This document shows positions 39,272 through 50,467 of a stretch of DNA of 64,000 nucleotides, piece after piece; positions within the stretch are counted from its first letter, which is position 1, and every line of letters begins with the position of its first letter. The notes under the pieces were generated by a model. The model was given only the letters and a program-made list of their open reading frames with translations, was not told the DNA's origin and searched no databases. The position numbers and the translations under genes were made by a program. This DNA comes from Lepiota brunneoincarnata (lineage: Eukaryota; Basidiomycota; Agaricomycetes; Agaricales; Agaricaceae), in the NCBI GenBank assembly GCA_023014365.1, contig JAEBUN010000028.1:310001-374000 (forward strand), read 5' to 3'.

Positions 39272-41271
39272 CTATTTCTTCCTTCCTTTCTGGCGAGGTC
39301 CCCAGTCCTCAGCCGCCAGGGCATGGCCCATTTCATTGATATGAGTGAAAAGCTTGGTCTTGCTCGAGAAGGCTTCCTCGCAAACGTTGCAACGGATCTA
39401 GAAATTATCGTAAGCGGGGGCTAGGTGTCGTACCTGCGACGCACCTGTGTATTCTCTGTGGGTGCAGACTCGGCTTTCTTGGCTTGTTTTGCACGACGTT
39501 TATTTCGTTTGGAGAGTTCTTGAATTGAGATTGGCAGTCCATTCGACTTTTCTTGCTGATTATCGTTATTAGCCTCAAACTCATCCACACCCCGGTGATT
39601 GCGCCGCAGTGAGCGGCGTTCCGTTTTTGACAATGACTCGAGGGGGCTCTTCCTGGCAGGAGGTGAAGGTGCCGATATGGTGCTGTGCACGACGTCCTTT
39701 CCAGGCTGAGCCAGCCTCTGACTTGGAAGACGGGGTCGACGACCTTAGAAGTCCGGCTGCCTCGCTGATGACACCTGTGATAACCGGTTCTTCTTCCAAT
39801 ATCTCTTCTCCTTCATCTTCAGGTCCAATAAATTCTCCTTCCAAGTCCAAAGCTTCATCCTCCTCCCACATTCGGCGTTGTAGACGTTCGACTTCTTTTA
39901 TGTGCTTCTTGCTCCGCTCGTGGCTGTTCCACGCGGCTTCACTTCGAAATGTTTTGCTACAAACGACACATTCCCATTCTTCTCCTTCGGCTCCTTCGGC
40001 GACAGCCCATTCGAGGTCGACATGAAGATTTCTAGTGTCAACCTTTTGCCACTCTTGCTCGATGTAGGCTTCGGATGCTTGCACTCGGCGCAGGGCAGCA
40101 GCACTTTCTTGTTTCGAACGACTTGGATCAGGCGTTGTGTGACTTGCCGCGGCCTGATGAGCAAGGTGGGTCTTGTAGCGTGGATCTCGCTTTCTGATGA
40201 ATTTTACAAGCGACTGCAAGACTGTCAGTTGCAGGAGCTTTATTGTGTACTAGGAGAAGATATCCCCACCTTCACTGTCTCATTGTAGCTCTTGCGTGAG
40301 TCTTCCCGGGCCTTCTTGTTTTCCTTCTCCATTAATCTATATAATCCCTTGGTATAGTATGAAAACCCTCGTCGAATGCTACTTCTTACCTGCGAACGCG
40401 ACGATCCGGGGCTTCTGAGAGATTCCACTTTTCCGACCACGCAAAATCCTTCTCTGTGCTGAAATTGAGCCAGGCAGCGTAGAAATGATTCGCTGCCTCT
40501 CTGTCCTGTCCTTTGTTCGTGGACGACCATGGCCATGTCGAGTACCCGAAAGAAGGGTACTCAGCCGATTTAGAAGCGAGAGCTTCCTCCGATTGGAGCC
40601 GAGAAAATAGGTTGCGGTAAATCGTAAAGAAACTCTTTGAACAGAATGAACAGATGTTTCCTATCAGTAGTGTATGGGATCTTACATCCGAACCATCTCC
40701 AAAATCCGTCCAAATTGTTGGGTCCAAGAAGCGTTCCAGATGTTTTTCTGTTAGGCCTCGATCGCGAGCGCGTGGAGGAGGGGCACCTCGCTTGACATCT
40801 TCGAAAACGGTTTGGGCATCGGGTGCGGGGACGAGGGAGGCCTTGTGGGAGTCATACCAGGCACGTTCCTACTTATGCTTGTATTAGTCTTGGAAATCGT
40901 TAGTATCCTGTATAACTTACTTGTTCATCACTGAGGACCTAGATGAGTTGGAATACGACTCGATACAGAGTGGTGTCATTTCGCAAAGCGGGTACGAACC
41001 TCATATGCTTGCTGGATTGCAGCGAAACGTTGGGTGGCCTCTTCTATATTGTCATGGTTCTTGTCTGGGTGATGCAACAAGGCGAGTCTGCGAAATGAAC
41101 GCTGTGGCAGCCAGTTAACCAGAGATGGATCAGCACAAAGTTTGAGGGGACATGCACCTTGATCTCGTCTTGAGTCGCAGATTCATCGACTTGGAGAAGT
41201 TCGTAGTAGTCTATTGGTGCACCAGCACCGTCAACACCGTCAGTGGATGCTTTTGACTCCCGAGCACCCAT
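39272..41271 (-). CDS. JJJ1: JJJ1/DNAJC21-type ribosome biogenesis J-protein (one apparent +1 frame break)
   Basis: The protein starts MGARESKAS, then the J-domain [19 protein letters not shown] with HHPDKN on the next exon. A conserved middle region ([46 protein letters not shown]) and a Lys/Arg-rich helix follow. The first C2H2 finger is [20 protein letters not shown], followed by an acidic stretch. The second, C-terminal finger is [20 protein letters not shown], ending in a basic KGRKK. This is the full Jjj1 architecture; Jjj1 works with Rei1 in recycling Arx1 from pre-60S particles. The frame shifts at TTT 39698-39700 between SEAGSAWK and DVVHSTIS. Confidence 0.92.
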
Positions 41272-41369
41272 TGAAGAGGGAGTGATTTAAAGGGCCGTTC
41301 CTTTTCAGGCAGTTGCCATGTTTGGCGGAATGGGTGCTCGCGTGTCAAACCGCGCTCTTTCCAACAACC
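41272..41369. promoter_or_regulatory. Divergent promoter, JJJ1 / TIM13
   Basis: Only 98 bp separate the two start codons. No clear TATA element was seen. Confidence 0.6.
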
Positions 41370-41884
41370 ATGACAGACTTTCTCAGGTCCAGTTCCTCCC
41401 CAAACTCAGGTAATTTGCACTCATTCTGCTCCCATAAATGATGGATGACAACTCCTGGCCTAGATGCAGCGGCTCGGAAGGAGCAGATCATGAACCAAAT
41501 CAAGACAGAGCTTGCGTTAGTTCAAGCTCAGGAACTAATCAACGTGAGCGCCCCAGAACAGATCTCTCGAGTAAAAACTAAAGACATTCATATTCCCCAG
41601 AAAACCAATGAAAAGTGTTTTTCTAAGTGCATCCCCAAACCGAGCTCTTCACTCTCGAATGTAGAACAGGTATTGCAGATCCTCGAAGCAAGTAGTCTCC
41701 TGAATTTGCTGACCAACTCCAGACATGCTTGAGTCGGTGTCTTGACAGGTACATGGATGCATGTAAGTCTATTCATTCTCTTGAGTCTGGTTTGGATGCT
41801 CACAGCTTTCGTTTAGTCAATCTTGTCAGCAAAACCTACATCACAAAATTAAACAAAGAGCGAGCCACTGCCGACCTCTTTTAG
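41370..41884 (+). CDS. TIM13: Mitochondrial intermembrane-space chaperone Tim13
   Basis: Five small exons (41370-41409, 41464-41543, 41601-41669, 41723-41762, 41817-41884) give 98 residues. The small-Tim twin CX3C motif is present: EKCFSKCIPKP and TCLSRCLDRYMDAF, flanked by a helix (ARKEQIMNQIKTELALVQAQ). Tim8-Tim13 hexamers chaperone hydrophobic precursors to TIM22 or SAM. Confidence 0.95.
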
Positions 41885-42524
41885 CTAGGCCTCGTTATAC
41901 CTCCTAGTCTTTCATCGTCAACTACCCCCTCGCGACGCGTCACCGCTTCCATGAGCGTGGTTACTTATTCCTCATCTACAGACGCCGAGGTGGTCACTGC
42001 TAATCAGAGGCCAGGTACGGGGGAACCTTGGGTGATAGAAACCTCGTAAAATTGCTTAATACGTTGTTCCGATAGAAACTTAATCAAGATAAAACTGAAG
42101 TCCTTATGCCAATGGGTGCCTCTCTGAGAGTCGAGGCAGAGAAGACGTGGATGTCACCCAGTTGCTGCCTGCTGGTGACTCGGACGGCCCAAGGGTCGTA
42201 TAGCATCCGTAACACCGTCCAGACCTGGAGGCCCCGCGCTATTCGTGGCATCGGCCATGTAAATATGTACCCCGGCTGAGGACTCCAATCAGGCCACTGC
42301 TACCGTGGCACAACCTACGCCGCTTACTATGCCAGGTCTACTCTCATTCAGCATAACAGCTCCTCTGATTGAGATATCCTAAATATGCATGCTCTACACA
42401 GATATAAATCATGGGTGTGAATCGGTGTCGGTCACCGGCGCCAGCTTGAAATAATCAATCGATTATGTACCACCGCTGACATGGGTTTCCACTGGAGTGG
42501 TGGTACATTGTATATTTCTGGCAT
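41885..42524. other. Convergent intergenic region, no gene seen
   Basis: 640 bp between the TIM13 stop and the homeobox-gene stop. No conserved frame, tRNA-like fold or repeat was recognised. Confidence 0.5.
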
Positions 42525-43808
42525 TTAAGGGCTACGATGATTCACGAAGTACATATGCGCATCATACTGAATACATAGATCTCCAGAGCACCCGCTGTCA
42601 GGATTCAGGACTGGGTGTGAAGGCAATATCCTGAAATTCGCAATGCTGCGACTGTTGCGACCCATGGAGCTAGAGGGTGATTGGTCTTCTGAGCCTGACG
42701 CAAACACCGAACCCCATTCCGACTCCGTCTGGCAGTGCCCCACGACGGAAGTGTGGTGACCGCCGATCACATCGGAAGATGTGCTTGTGAGCCCCAAGCG
42801 CGTGGAGGAGCAGTGGGTATTACTCGCGGTATATGGCAAGGATTGCGGAGCATTGGCGATGGATAGCTGAGTTTTAATGTGTCCCATAATGTATGCCAGC
42901 GGTAGAGCAGCCCCACCGAGGGTATGTTGCAGAACTCGACTTGCTTCCTTGTTCTCTGTCCAATCTTCGCACGTCCGCCAACCCGACCTAGTGGCACTGT
43001 CGTTCGGAAGTCCGTCTCTTCTCAAGTAAAATTCAGGTGGCCGCGAAAGAATAATGGAGAGGAAACCCTGGCCAGGGTTGGTGTTTCCGAACTCCATTTC
43101 AAGGATGAGGCCCAGGGGCACCTGCATTTTGAAGCTGTGGTCTCTGGAGCGCACAAACCAAGTTAGACACCGTTTCTGTTCGCAGAACCATGCCAGGAGG
43201 TCCTGATGTTTCTCGTAGCTAAACCGGCGCCAGGAACCAATAACTAGATCCGTACATGGGATGAAGAAAACTGCAGCTGGGACGATTTAGTCCTAGTAAC
43301 TTGATATTTTAATTGGCCAGTACTCACTGTCTTCCTCCCATATCAACCTAGCGAGTTCTGTTTGGACGGCCTGGATCAACTCGGGGCTGGGTTGCGTCTG
43401 CGGGCAAGTGGTCCGGGCGGCGGCCCTGCCCTTTTCGTCGCTGTTCTTCGCTTTGGTGCGCCTGGACGTCATTACGAGTGAGAGATCTTAGCTAGAAAGG
43501 GAACATTAGATGTACCGATTCTGGAACCAAACTTGGATCTGTTTATCTGAAATCCCGATTTCAAGGCCGATTTCTCGCCTCCGCACTACCGTTGGGCTAC
43601 GGTCCATCGCAAAGAAATGCTCGAGTTGGGCGAGCTGTTGTGCTGTAACGCGAGATCGTTTCTTCTTCACTTCCCTCAGGTCAAAAGGTTGTGACTCTTC
43701 TCCACGGCTCTGAAGTGAAGTACTGCTAGATGGTGGTGGTCTGGAATGTTCTTGAGGTAAAGGAGTGGACATTAAGGCCCGTGGGGGATTCGTCTGGTCT
43801 AGCATCAT
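42525..43808 (-). CDS. Homeodomain transcription factor
   Basis: Exon 1 (43808-43516) codes for MMLDQTNPPRAL and a homeodomain at about residues 47-103: KKRSRVTAQQLAQLEHFFAM, RSPTVVRRREIGLEIGIS and DKQIQVWFQNRRTKAKN, the recognition helix being completed across an intron. Spacing is that of a typical 60-residue homeodomain, not the TALE type used by one class of mating-type proteins. The C-terminal half contains a folded-looking block, LVIGSWRRFSYEKHQDLLAWF then LTWFVRSRDHSFKMQVPLGL, followed by a Ser-rich tail. Such non-mating-type homeodomain proteins regulate fruiting in mushrooms (for example Hom1/Hom2); which one this is cannot be told. Confidence 0.88.
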
Positions 43809-45070
43809 TGCAGGAATTTCTTCTCAGGTTAATACGACTATGATTGCCATGAGTTGAGAACTTACGCGACAAAAACGTCACAGATGAATATGCCGTTCAA
43901 ATTTTTCTGACGGAAAAAAGGAGGCAGAGTCTTTGGGATGGGACGCAGGCAGGCCAAGAGATGGGCAGAGGACAGTAGAGGACTTGTCAGTCGTCCGAAA
44001 AGGTCTCAGTCTCAGTACTGGATGGGTTCAACTGCGATCGAATCTAGGAACGTGTTAACACAAACCAAGAGGGTCCCCTGTCTCCACAATCCAGGGAATG
44101 TCTTCCATCTTCTGATGGTGTTCGTCCAACACAGATGGCGATGCACGGGGTTGGCACTGAAAGGTAAGCTATGGTAAGCGACAGGACACGAGAGAGATAT
44201 AGATCACATATTTCGGTGGGTGGCATTATTCTGCCACAAGTGAGGTATAGTCTCATACAGTCGCAAGCTGTCCATCTGGGCAAAGGCGAACCTAAGCTAA
44301 AAAAGATTAGAACCTTCCACCAGCTTCCACCCTGTTGAACGGAGTATGGCTTTACCCCCTTTGTGAGGGGGATCTTGGACTGTCAACGAGCCAATTATGA
44401 GACCGTATTCTGGCCCATGGGAGCAATGAGGTTCTGTGCTTGAAGAATATAATAAATGATGGGGTAGGAAAGCCTGGTGGGAGTAACCTGGCCGCTCAGT
44501 ATGTTAAAACCCATACTTATGGAAGTAGTATAAGTGGACCTTACCAGACCTGACCAAGATCGGAAGTAATAGTCTCTCCACTTCGGGCACACGAGTGCAG
44601 GATTGGTGCCAGTTAAGCGTTGAACGTTCAAGCCCTCACAGCTGTCCCAGTGAGATTTTTTTGTTGCGCGTCAAGTACATGTCATAGACACTGAAGAGCG
44701 GTTGGAAAAATACGAAGAGAACAATATATTCAGAGCGACCGCAGGGACATGGGACAGGGGCCGTATCGGCTGGTGGACCGTAATTTTCGGGAACCATAAT
44801 GCTTCGGATCACCATTTGATCCCATGTGCTCGTCACAAATAAACATTTCCAATACTCACTCGTCGTGAGAGACCTAGACAACAAAGGATGACCCCGAGAA
44901 TGTAGGATATACTTACGCACACAACATTAAAAAAAAAATCAAACATAGAACAAGAGAGTGGATACTTGCACAAAAACCAGCCGACCACGAGAAGCGGTTG
45001 GTCTCGTTGGGTGTCCTCTAAGTTCTTGGGAGGAAAAGCGGAAAAGATACCTCTGTCGCCAAATGGCAAA
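43809..45070. other. Long upstream region of the homeobox gene
   Basis: About 1.26 kb without a supported gene. It holds the homeobox promoter and leader and the U1-70K 3' end. A minus-strand frame at about 44636-44920 has some protein-like character but no known domain. Confidence 0.4.
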
Positions 45071-46458
45071 CTAATACCTGGGTCGTTTGAGTTCTCTGTC
45101 ATCATACCCTCCTGGGCCTTCGCGCTTGAGATCTCCCCGGTAGTTGGTCCCTCCATAGCCACCACCACCCGACATACCTCCAGGACCCCCAGGACCGCCT
45201 GGTGGCGGACCATAGCCGTTAGAATTTTCGTGAAAGCCCCCACCCTGATATCCAATCCCGGCACCCCGTCCGCCCCTGTGGCAAATCAGTATTCCTTCCA
45301 AGACAGACAAAAGAGAAGCTTACCGAAAACCACCCCCAAGATCATCCCGTCCTCGAAAACCACCCCCACCTCTGAAGCCAGAGTCACCAGCCCCACCGTA
45401 GCCTGCCTCTAGGCCCGCCTCCTCCTCCGCGGTCGCCGCCGAAGCCCCCACTGCTACGATCCCCATAACCACGGTCGCCGCCACCAAAGTTTCCTCCACG
45501 ATCACCAAATCCTCCACCACCTCGGCCGCCTCCGTAGCCACCGCCACGACCTCGGAAGCCGCCTCTGTCGCCAAAACCACTACGACCACCAAAGTTACCA
45601 CGGAGACTTCCACCTCCACGAGGAGGAGGAGGTGCGGGTTCGACTTTCTTCGGACGACCACCAAGACCTCCACCGAGTCGTCTTGGCTTCCAACCTCGGA
45701 ACCGTACGGCCTCGTTCGACGTCAACGAGAATCCGCTTACCCATAATATGTAAGCCGTCCGATTCTTTGTAAGCAGCTGGGGAGAAAGATGTTTAGGGAT
45801 GGTTCGTTCGGGTTGGGAAATGGATGAATACCCTTCATATCACGTTCGCGTTCATAAACAATGAAAGCATAGCCCCTGCTTCGGCCCTTTTTGTCACGAA
45901 CTATTCTGACGCGTTCGATAGTTCCATATCCCTCGAACTCACGCCGCAGGTCTGTTTCAGTAGCGCTCTTGTGCTGTGGGAGTGGGTGGATGTTAGCACA
46001 GAAAGAGATAAAAAATTAAGAAGGCGGACCAGGCGAGAAATGAAAAGCGTTTTGTATGGGTCGCCAACCGCCTCGGGGTCATCGGCAGGTTTGTCTACCA
46101 GTCGGTGTAAGTCATCAGTGGGATGTGCTGGCGAAGAGAGAATACGTACAGTTTTCCTTTGCTTGTTTGAAATCCTCTGACTTTTTCGCTTTGCGCTGCT
46201 CTCTGCGCATCTGACGCTTGACTTCCTCTGCGTATGTAAAGACAGGTTCCTCTCCTTCCTCCATGGCGTCGGAGTTGGCGGCATTGAAGAGACTGTCAGT
46301 GTTTTCCTCTTTGAGGCGGGCGAGGATGAGACCGACGCCATCCACGCCCTTGGATTTGACACGGCCAATGTCCTTGTCTACCGGGCGTGCATATGGGAGC
46401 GGGGGACGGGGCGCAAAGAGCTTGAGGAGGTTTGGAGGGAGGAGATGAGTGCCGGGCA
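45071..46458 (-). CDS. U1 snRNP 70 kDa protein (two apparent +1 frame breaks)
   Basis: The N-terminus MPGTHLLPPNLLKLFAPRPP is the U1-70K signature that wraps the U1 core. A helix (KKSEDFKQAKENYKPADDPE) leads to the RRM: YKTLFISRL (RNP2), then RSRGYAFIVYERERDMK (RNP1) and GKRILVDVERGRTV. The conserved RGWKPRRLGGGLGGRPKK and a long RGG/Gly-rich tail end in DDRELKRPRY. Frame shifts occur at GG 45698-45699 and CCC 45414-45416. Both keep Gly/Arg-rich composition in alternative frames, so automated calls may miss them. U1-70K binds U1 stem-loop I during 5' splice-site recognition. The start is 120 bp from that of COX10. Confidence 0.92.
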
Positions 46459-46578
46459 TTGGAGAGTTCCTGCTGGCTGTGAATTCTTGAGTAATCACTC
46501 GCCGTGAGAGTATATACACCGTGTGAAATTGTTAACCATTATTTTCATCAGAAATAAGATTTAAGTATCATTCCCGAA
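46459..46578. promoter_or_regulatory. Divergent promoter, U1-70K / COX10
   Basis: 120 bp between oppositely oriented ATGs. Confidence 0.55.
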
Positions 46579-47767
46579 ATGCTCTCCGTCCATAGTCCGT
46601 GCTGCATCCTCGTCACCGCCATCGCCATCGTCGTTGTCGCCATTTTTCTCCTCGTTTTTCTTCCACAATGCACGCTGGCTCGGAAAAAATCTCAAAAAAT
46701 CTCCTCCTCCCACACCTCTTCCCCCTTCCACCTACAAAAAGGTCTATGCCCTAGCTCCCCGTCGCCTCGTCGGCGTCTATCTCGAGCTCTCAAAGGCTCG
46801 TCTTACCGTCCTCAACGTTCTAACCGCGATGTCTGGTGTCGCCCTCTCGCCACTCCCGACCACCGTCCCTATTCTTTTGTCCACCGCACTTGGCACTGCC
46901 CTCTGCTCTGCCTCGGCAAACTCACTCAATCAGCTCCAGGAAGTCCCTTTTGACGCGCAAATGGCACGTACACGGAATCGCCCGCTCTGTCGGAGAGCCA
47001 TCTCCCCAACCCATACTGCAGGCTTTGCCATCGCGACTGGCATGGCTGGTCCTGCGCTTCTCTGGAGCATGGTCAACCCAGCTACCGCCGTTCTCGGCGC
47101 GGCCAACGTCGCGCTCTATGCTGGTGCTTACACCTGGATGAAACGACGTTCAACATGGAACACCTGGGTTGGTGCAGTTGTCGGCGCCGTACCGCCCCTT
47201 ATGGGTTGGACTGCCTGTGGAGGCAGGCTCTGGCCGAGTGCGGACTACCCCATTCATTTCTTTCTCCCTGACTTCCTGTCGTCGGGCGTCCAACCCCTCA
47301 ATCTTTCTCTAGTAGATAATCCTCTCGCTCCCTTTGCCCTCTCCATGCTTCTTTTCAGTTGGCAGTTCCCCCATTTCAATTCGCTCTCCTATGTCGTACG
47401 TGGTTCATATGCACAGGCTGGCTATCGTATGCTGTCGGTCCTGGATCCCGTCAAAAATGCCCTTGTATCCCTCCGCTACGCTACCCTCCTCATCCCAATT
47501 TGTTCCATCTTGATCCCACTCTCCGGTGTCACTACCTGGGCCTTTGCTCTCAGTACCCTCCCCCCTAATCTTGTCTGTTTGAGAGCCGCTTGGAGATGGT
47601 GGCGTCGCGGTGGTGAAAAAGAAGCGAGGGCGGTATTCCAACACAGCTTATGGTACCTCCCTGCCATGCTTGGCCTTATGATGTTACACAAGCAAGGAAT
47701 GGATTGGTACACGTGGTTAAGTCTATCGAAGGAAAAGAAAGACAAGTCCCAGCCAGTTGCAGCCTAA
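46579..47767 (+). CDS. COX10: Protoheme IX farnesyltransferase (N-terminal frame break)
   Basis: A single-exon UbiA-family prenyltransferase. The main frame opens without an ATG and runs VGVYLELSKARLTVLNVLTA, ASANSLNQLQEVPFDAQMAR (the N/DxxxD-type prenyl-diphosphate site), MARTRNRPL, GAYTWMKRRSTWNTWVGAVV, GAVPPLMGW, LFSWQFPHFNSLSY and YRMLSVLDP to the stop at 47765-47767. The only upstream ATG (46579) is one frame away. One extra base at CC 46597-46598 would connect it to a Ser/Ala/Arg-rich, mitochondrial-presequence-like N-terminus. Length from that ATG is 3n+1. Cox10 makes heme O for cytochrome oxidase in the inner membrane. Confidence 0.92.
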
Positions 47768-47817
47768 TATCTAGAATACTTAATACAGCCTTTGCCATAT
47801 GTTTAAACTGCACTTAC

Positions 47818-48627
47818 TTACCACGACGTTTCCTTGGCTGCTCGCGCCGCCTCTCGTCGCTTTTTGAAAGCCTCCACTCGATTCTTCATCAGCAGTACCT
47901 TCATATCTGCTTCTTCCTGTGCTCTCTCCTCCTCTAGCAGTCTGTCCATGATCAACTCTCTTTCTTCGGCCTGTGTCTGCCGCTGTTTCTCCTGTTCTGT
48001 CAGCTCAGGCTGCTCCTCTGCTGCTGCTTCTGCGCTCCCTTCAGGCGCGGGAAAACCCTCCGGCACTTCCGACGCTAACACGGCCTCGGCCACCACTGTA
48101 GCTCGTTCGTATGTTTCCCTAAAAGATGGCGCTTCGAGTAGTTCCTTCTGGAATTGCTGATACTCCAAATCTATCGCAGAGGGTGGTTGCGATTGGGCGC
48201 CAAGCTCTTCCTCTTCCTCATCTCCGGAATCATTCGCGAGAATAGGTGCACGCGAAGGATCTGAGAAAAAGTCGCCAGGGAAGCCATCGTTGGTATCCAG
48301 CTTTGATTTCTTCGGCTCAAAGCTCGGAACTGTTTCCTCGTCTGCTGCTCGTTTATGCCCTGATACTTGTTCGGCGACATTTCGACGTTGCCCTTCCTCA
48401 TCCCTCTGGGTTCGTGCCTCCTCTTGTAGTCGTTCTTCCTCCTTGACTCGTGCAACGTTTGTGCGGTGGGCTTTACTACCAAGGTGGCCTTCCCATGCAG
48501 ACGCGTGCTTGACGGGTATACCGCATATGGTGCATCGGAGCTGACCTGCTGCATTATATGATGCGAGGGGGTGGGAGACGCGGGCTTCCTGGCGTTTGGC
48601 GCGAAGGAGGGCGCGTGCGTCTGCCAT
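47818..48627 (-). CDS. C2H2 zinc-finger protein, ZNF830/CCDC16-like
   Basis: Intronless, 269 residues from ATG 48627. One U1-type C2H2 finger, LRCTICGIPVKHASAWEGHL followed by GSKAHRTN, near the N-terminus. Then an acidic segment and a Glu/Arg/Lys coiled coil (MDRLLEEERAQEEADMKVLL, NRVEAFKKRREAARAAKE). This matches ZNF830, a spliceosome-associated protein. It converges on COX10, leaving 50 bp between stops. Confidence 0.82.
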   Translation of the reverse strand: MADARALLRAKRQEARVSHPLASYNAAGQLRCTICGIPVKHASAWEGHLGSKAHRTNVARVKEEERLQEEARTQRDEEGQRRNVAEQVSGHKRAADEETVPSFEPKKSKLDTNDGFPGDFFSDPSRAPILANDSGDEEEEELGAQSQPPSAIDLEYQQFQKELLEAPSFRETYERATVVAEAVLASEVPEGFPAPEGSAEAAAEEQPELTEQEKQRQTQAEERELIMDRLLEEERAQEEADMKVLLMKNRVEAFKKRREAARAAKETSW

Positions 48628-48677
48628 GGTGGGGTGGTATGTACAGTACAAAGCTCAAGTGTGGTTATGTAATCTAC

Positions 48678-50400
48678 TCAGATTGAGAAAACACGTTTGA
48701 CATGCTCCACGGTCGCTTTATCTCCCGTGTTCTGTCGGGGTAGTGTGAGGAATATTCGACACGACGAAGACAGCCGTACCTTATTTAGATCGTCGCTGAT
48801 CTTCACACAGGGCAATCCATTGACAGAGGAAAGCTTGATGACGATATTCAGTGCTTTGCTTTTCTCCATGACTCCGCCCGAGAGTTTGTGGAAATCGTTC
48901 GTGAAATACGTCCCTATCCCAAAGGAGACTGCGAAGTGTTTGTATCAGAATAAGAGCCTTAGCCCCTCACACACCTCTCCGAAATCCCAACCTGTCACAC
49001 TGCTGCTTGATTTCAAGGGCTCTGTCAACATTGAGAGAGTCTGAATAGATCAGCAGTTTTTCACGATAATCTATTCCGAGTGACTTGTACAACTCCATTG
49101 CGCGAGGGCCAAACACGAGTGGATCACCAGAATCTTGTCGGAGGCCAGTCCATCTGTTTGCACGTTCTGTGTTCTGGGAGAATTCCTGGAAGCATACTCG
49201 TGAGCACTTGTCGGAACCACTTCGATCGAACATGCCTTGAAGAAGGCCTCTGTAGAAAAAGTGTCTGTCAGAGCAACAAGCATCGTCTCACGATGTGGAT
49301 AAGCTTCCTCCCAAAGCCGAAGCGCCGTGTCGTTGGCATGCTCGTAGCCCCGTAGGGCGCCAATCTATCCAATCCGATGTTAAATGAGATGAGATGAAGA
49401 GATAAAGGCGCCTACAGCCATGAACCACTCGCTAGTGTAATGACTGGTCAGATGCGCCCGTAGAAAGCCGAGGGGGGACTTACTGTGCGATAGTACCAAT
49501 CGGAGTAAGACCGTATTTGCGCGCCAGGTGAACCTATGCGCTCATTTGAGAATGCTGGAAAATGGTAGTGGACTCGTACCCCACATTACTGGTCCCACCC
49601 AGCCGACCACGAGTACTCGTGGTGATCTCCTTTGCGGCGCGGACGAGGGCTTGAACGACCAGATCCTGGGTATAGAAAGATCTTCTCCGCCGAGTGCCGA
49701 ATTCGCTAAATGTGCAGTCGCCTGCTAGCAGAGCCTTTCCTTTGTTAAAGGCGAATTCTGGAACACAGTACAAATGTGAGATAGGTCAAACTTTGAAGGG
49801 TCGTCAACTGTACCTTCTTGATTGTCGTAACTCCACTCGGTGTCGACGGTTTGGAAATATGTCTCACTAAGGGTAGCCATCAGAGGCACCTCCCAGAGGA
49901 TTGTTTCGTGCCAGGGGCCAGAGGTTTCAATCTCCACTTGTCCCATAAGCCCATCATCGGAGCTCGGGACAAAGGTGATCTGCACTTGCTCCGGTTTGAA
50001 GCGGAAAGATGAAAGATAGTCGAGGTAGGTCTTGGATAAGTAGGGGCAGGTCTTTTCCAGCCATGTGCGTTCCTCAGGAACGAGCACCAAATCGGTGAAG
50101 ACTAACGAGGATGTGAGGGGGCACATGGATAAGGTGTCGAGGTAAATATGCTGACGGGACACGGATGTACGGAACTGTTCAGTGCATTGGCGAGAAAAGA
50201 GGGTGTTTTCGTTGCGATTTGTAAAGCGGTAAGTCGCGCGGACGTCTGGGAAGTGCTGCAACACAGCTTGTTGCATGGTGAGCTATGGGGGATGCCTAAG
50301 TCAGAGAGAAATGGCGGACGGATACCAGGGATCCTACTTTATAGAGGTCGTTGTCGAGCATCGATCTGGGTACGGCGGGGTTTTTGAGTATGGCGGTCAT
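48678..50400 (-). CDS. NPT1: Nicotinate phosphoribosyltransferase
   Basis: ATG at 50398-50400 begins [20 protein letters not shown], splicing into [20 protein letters not shown]. Family motifs follow in spliced order: [109 protein letters not shown] and [18 protein letters not shown]. The enzyme makes nicotinate mononucleotide in the Preiss-Handler NAD salvage route. No frame break was seen; about eight introns. The start is only 67 bp from the RRP41 start on the opposite strand. Confidence 0.92.
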
Positions 50401-50467
50401 GGCTGTGATAAGAAGGGGAAGATGGCGTCTATCGAGCCAAATCGGTCTCTTTCAACTGGACCACACC
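50401..50467. promoter_or_regulatory. Very short divergent promoter, NPT1 / RRP41
   Basis: 67 bp between opposite start codons, the shortest in the window. The RRP41 leader may overlap NPT1 sequence if the ATG-only first exon is wrong. Confidence 0.5.

Noticed and set aside
43938..44177. Plus-strand frame upstream of the homeobox gene
   Set aside because: No recognisable domain, promoter-like position, and no splice-supported extension.
45320..45673. Val/Glu-rich minus-strand frame overlapping the U1-70K tail
   Set aside because: It is the out-of-frame reading of the Gly/Arg-rich tail; the RGG frame has the conserved residues.
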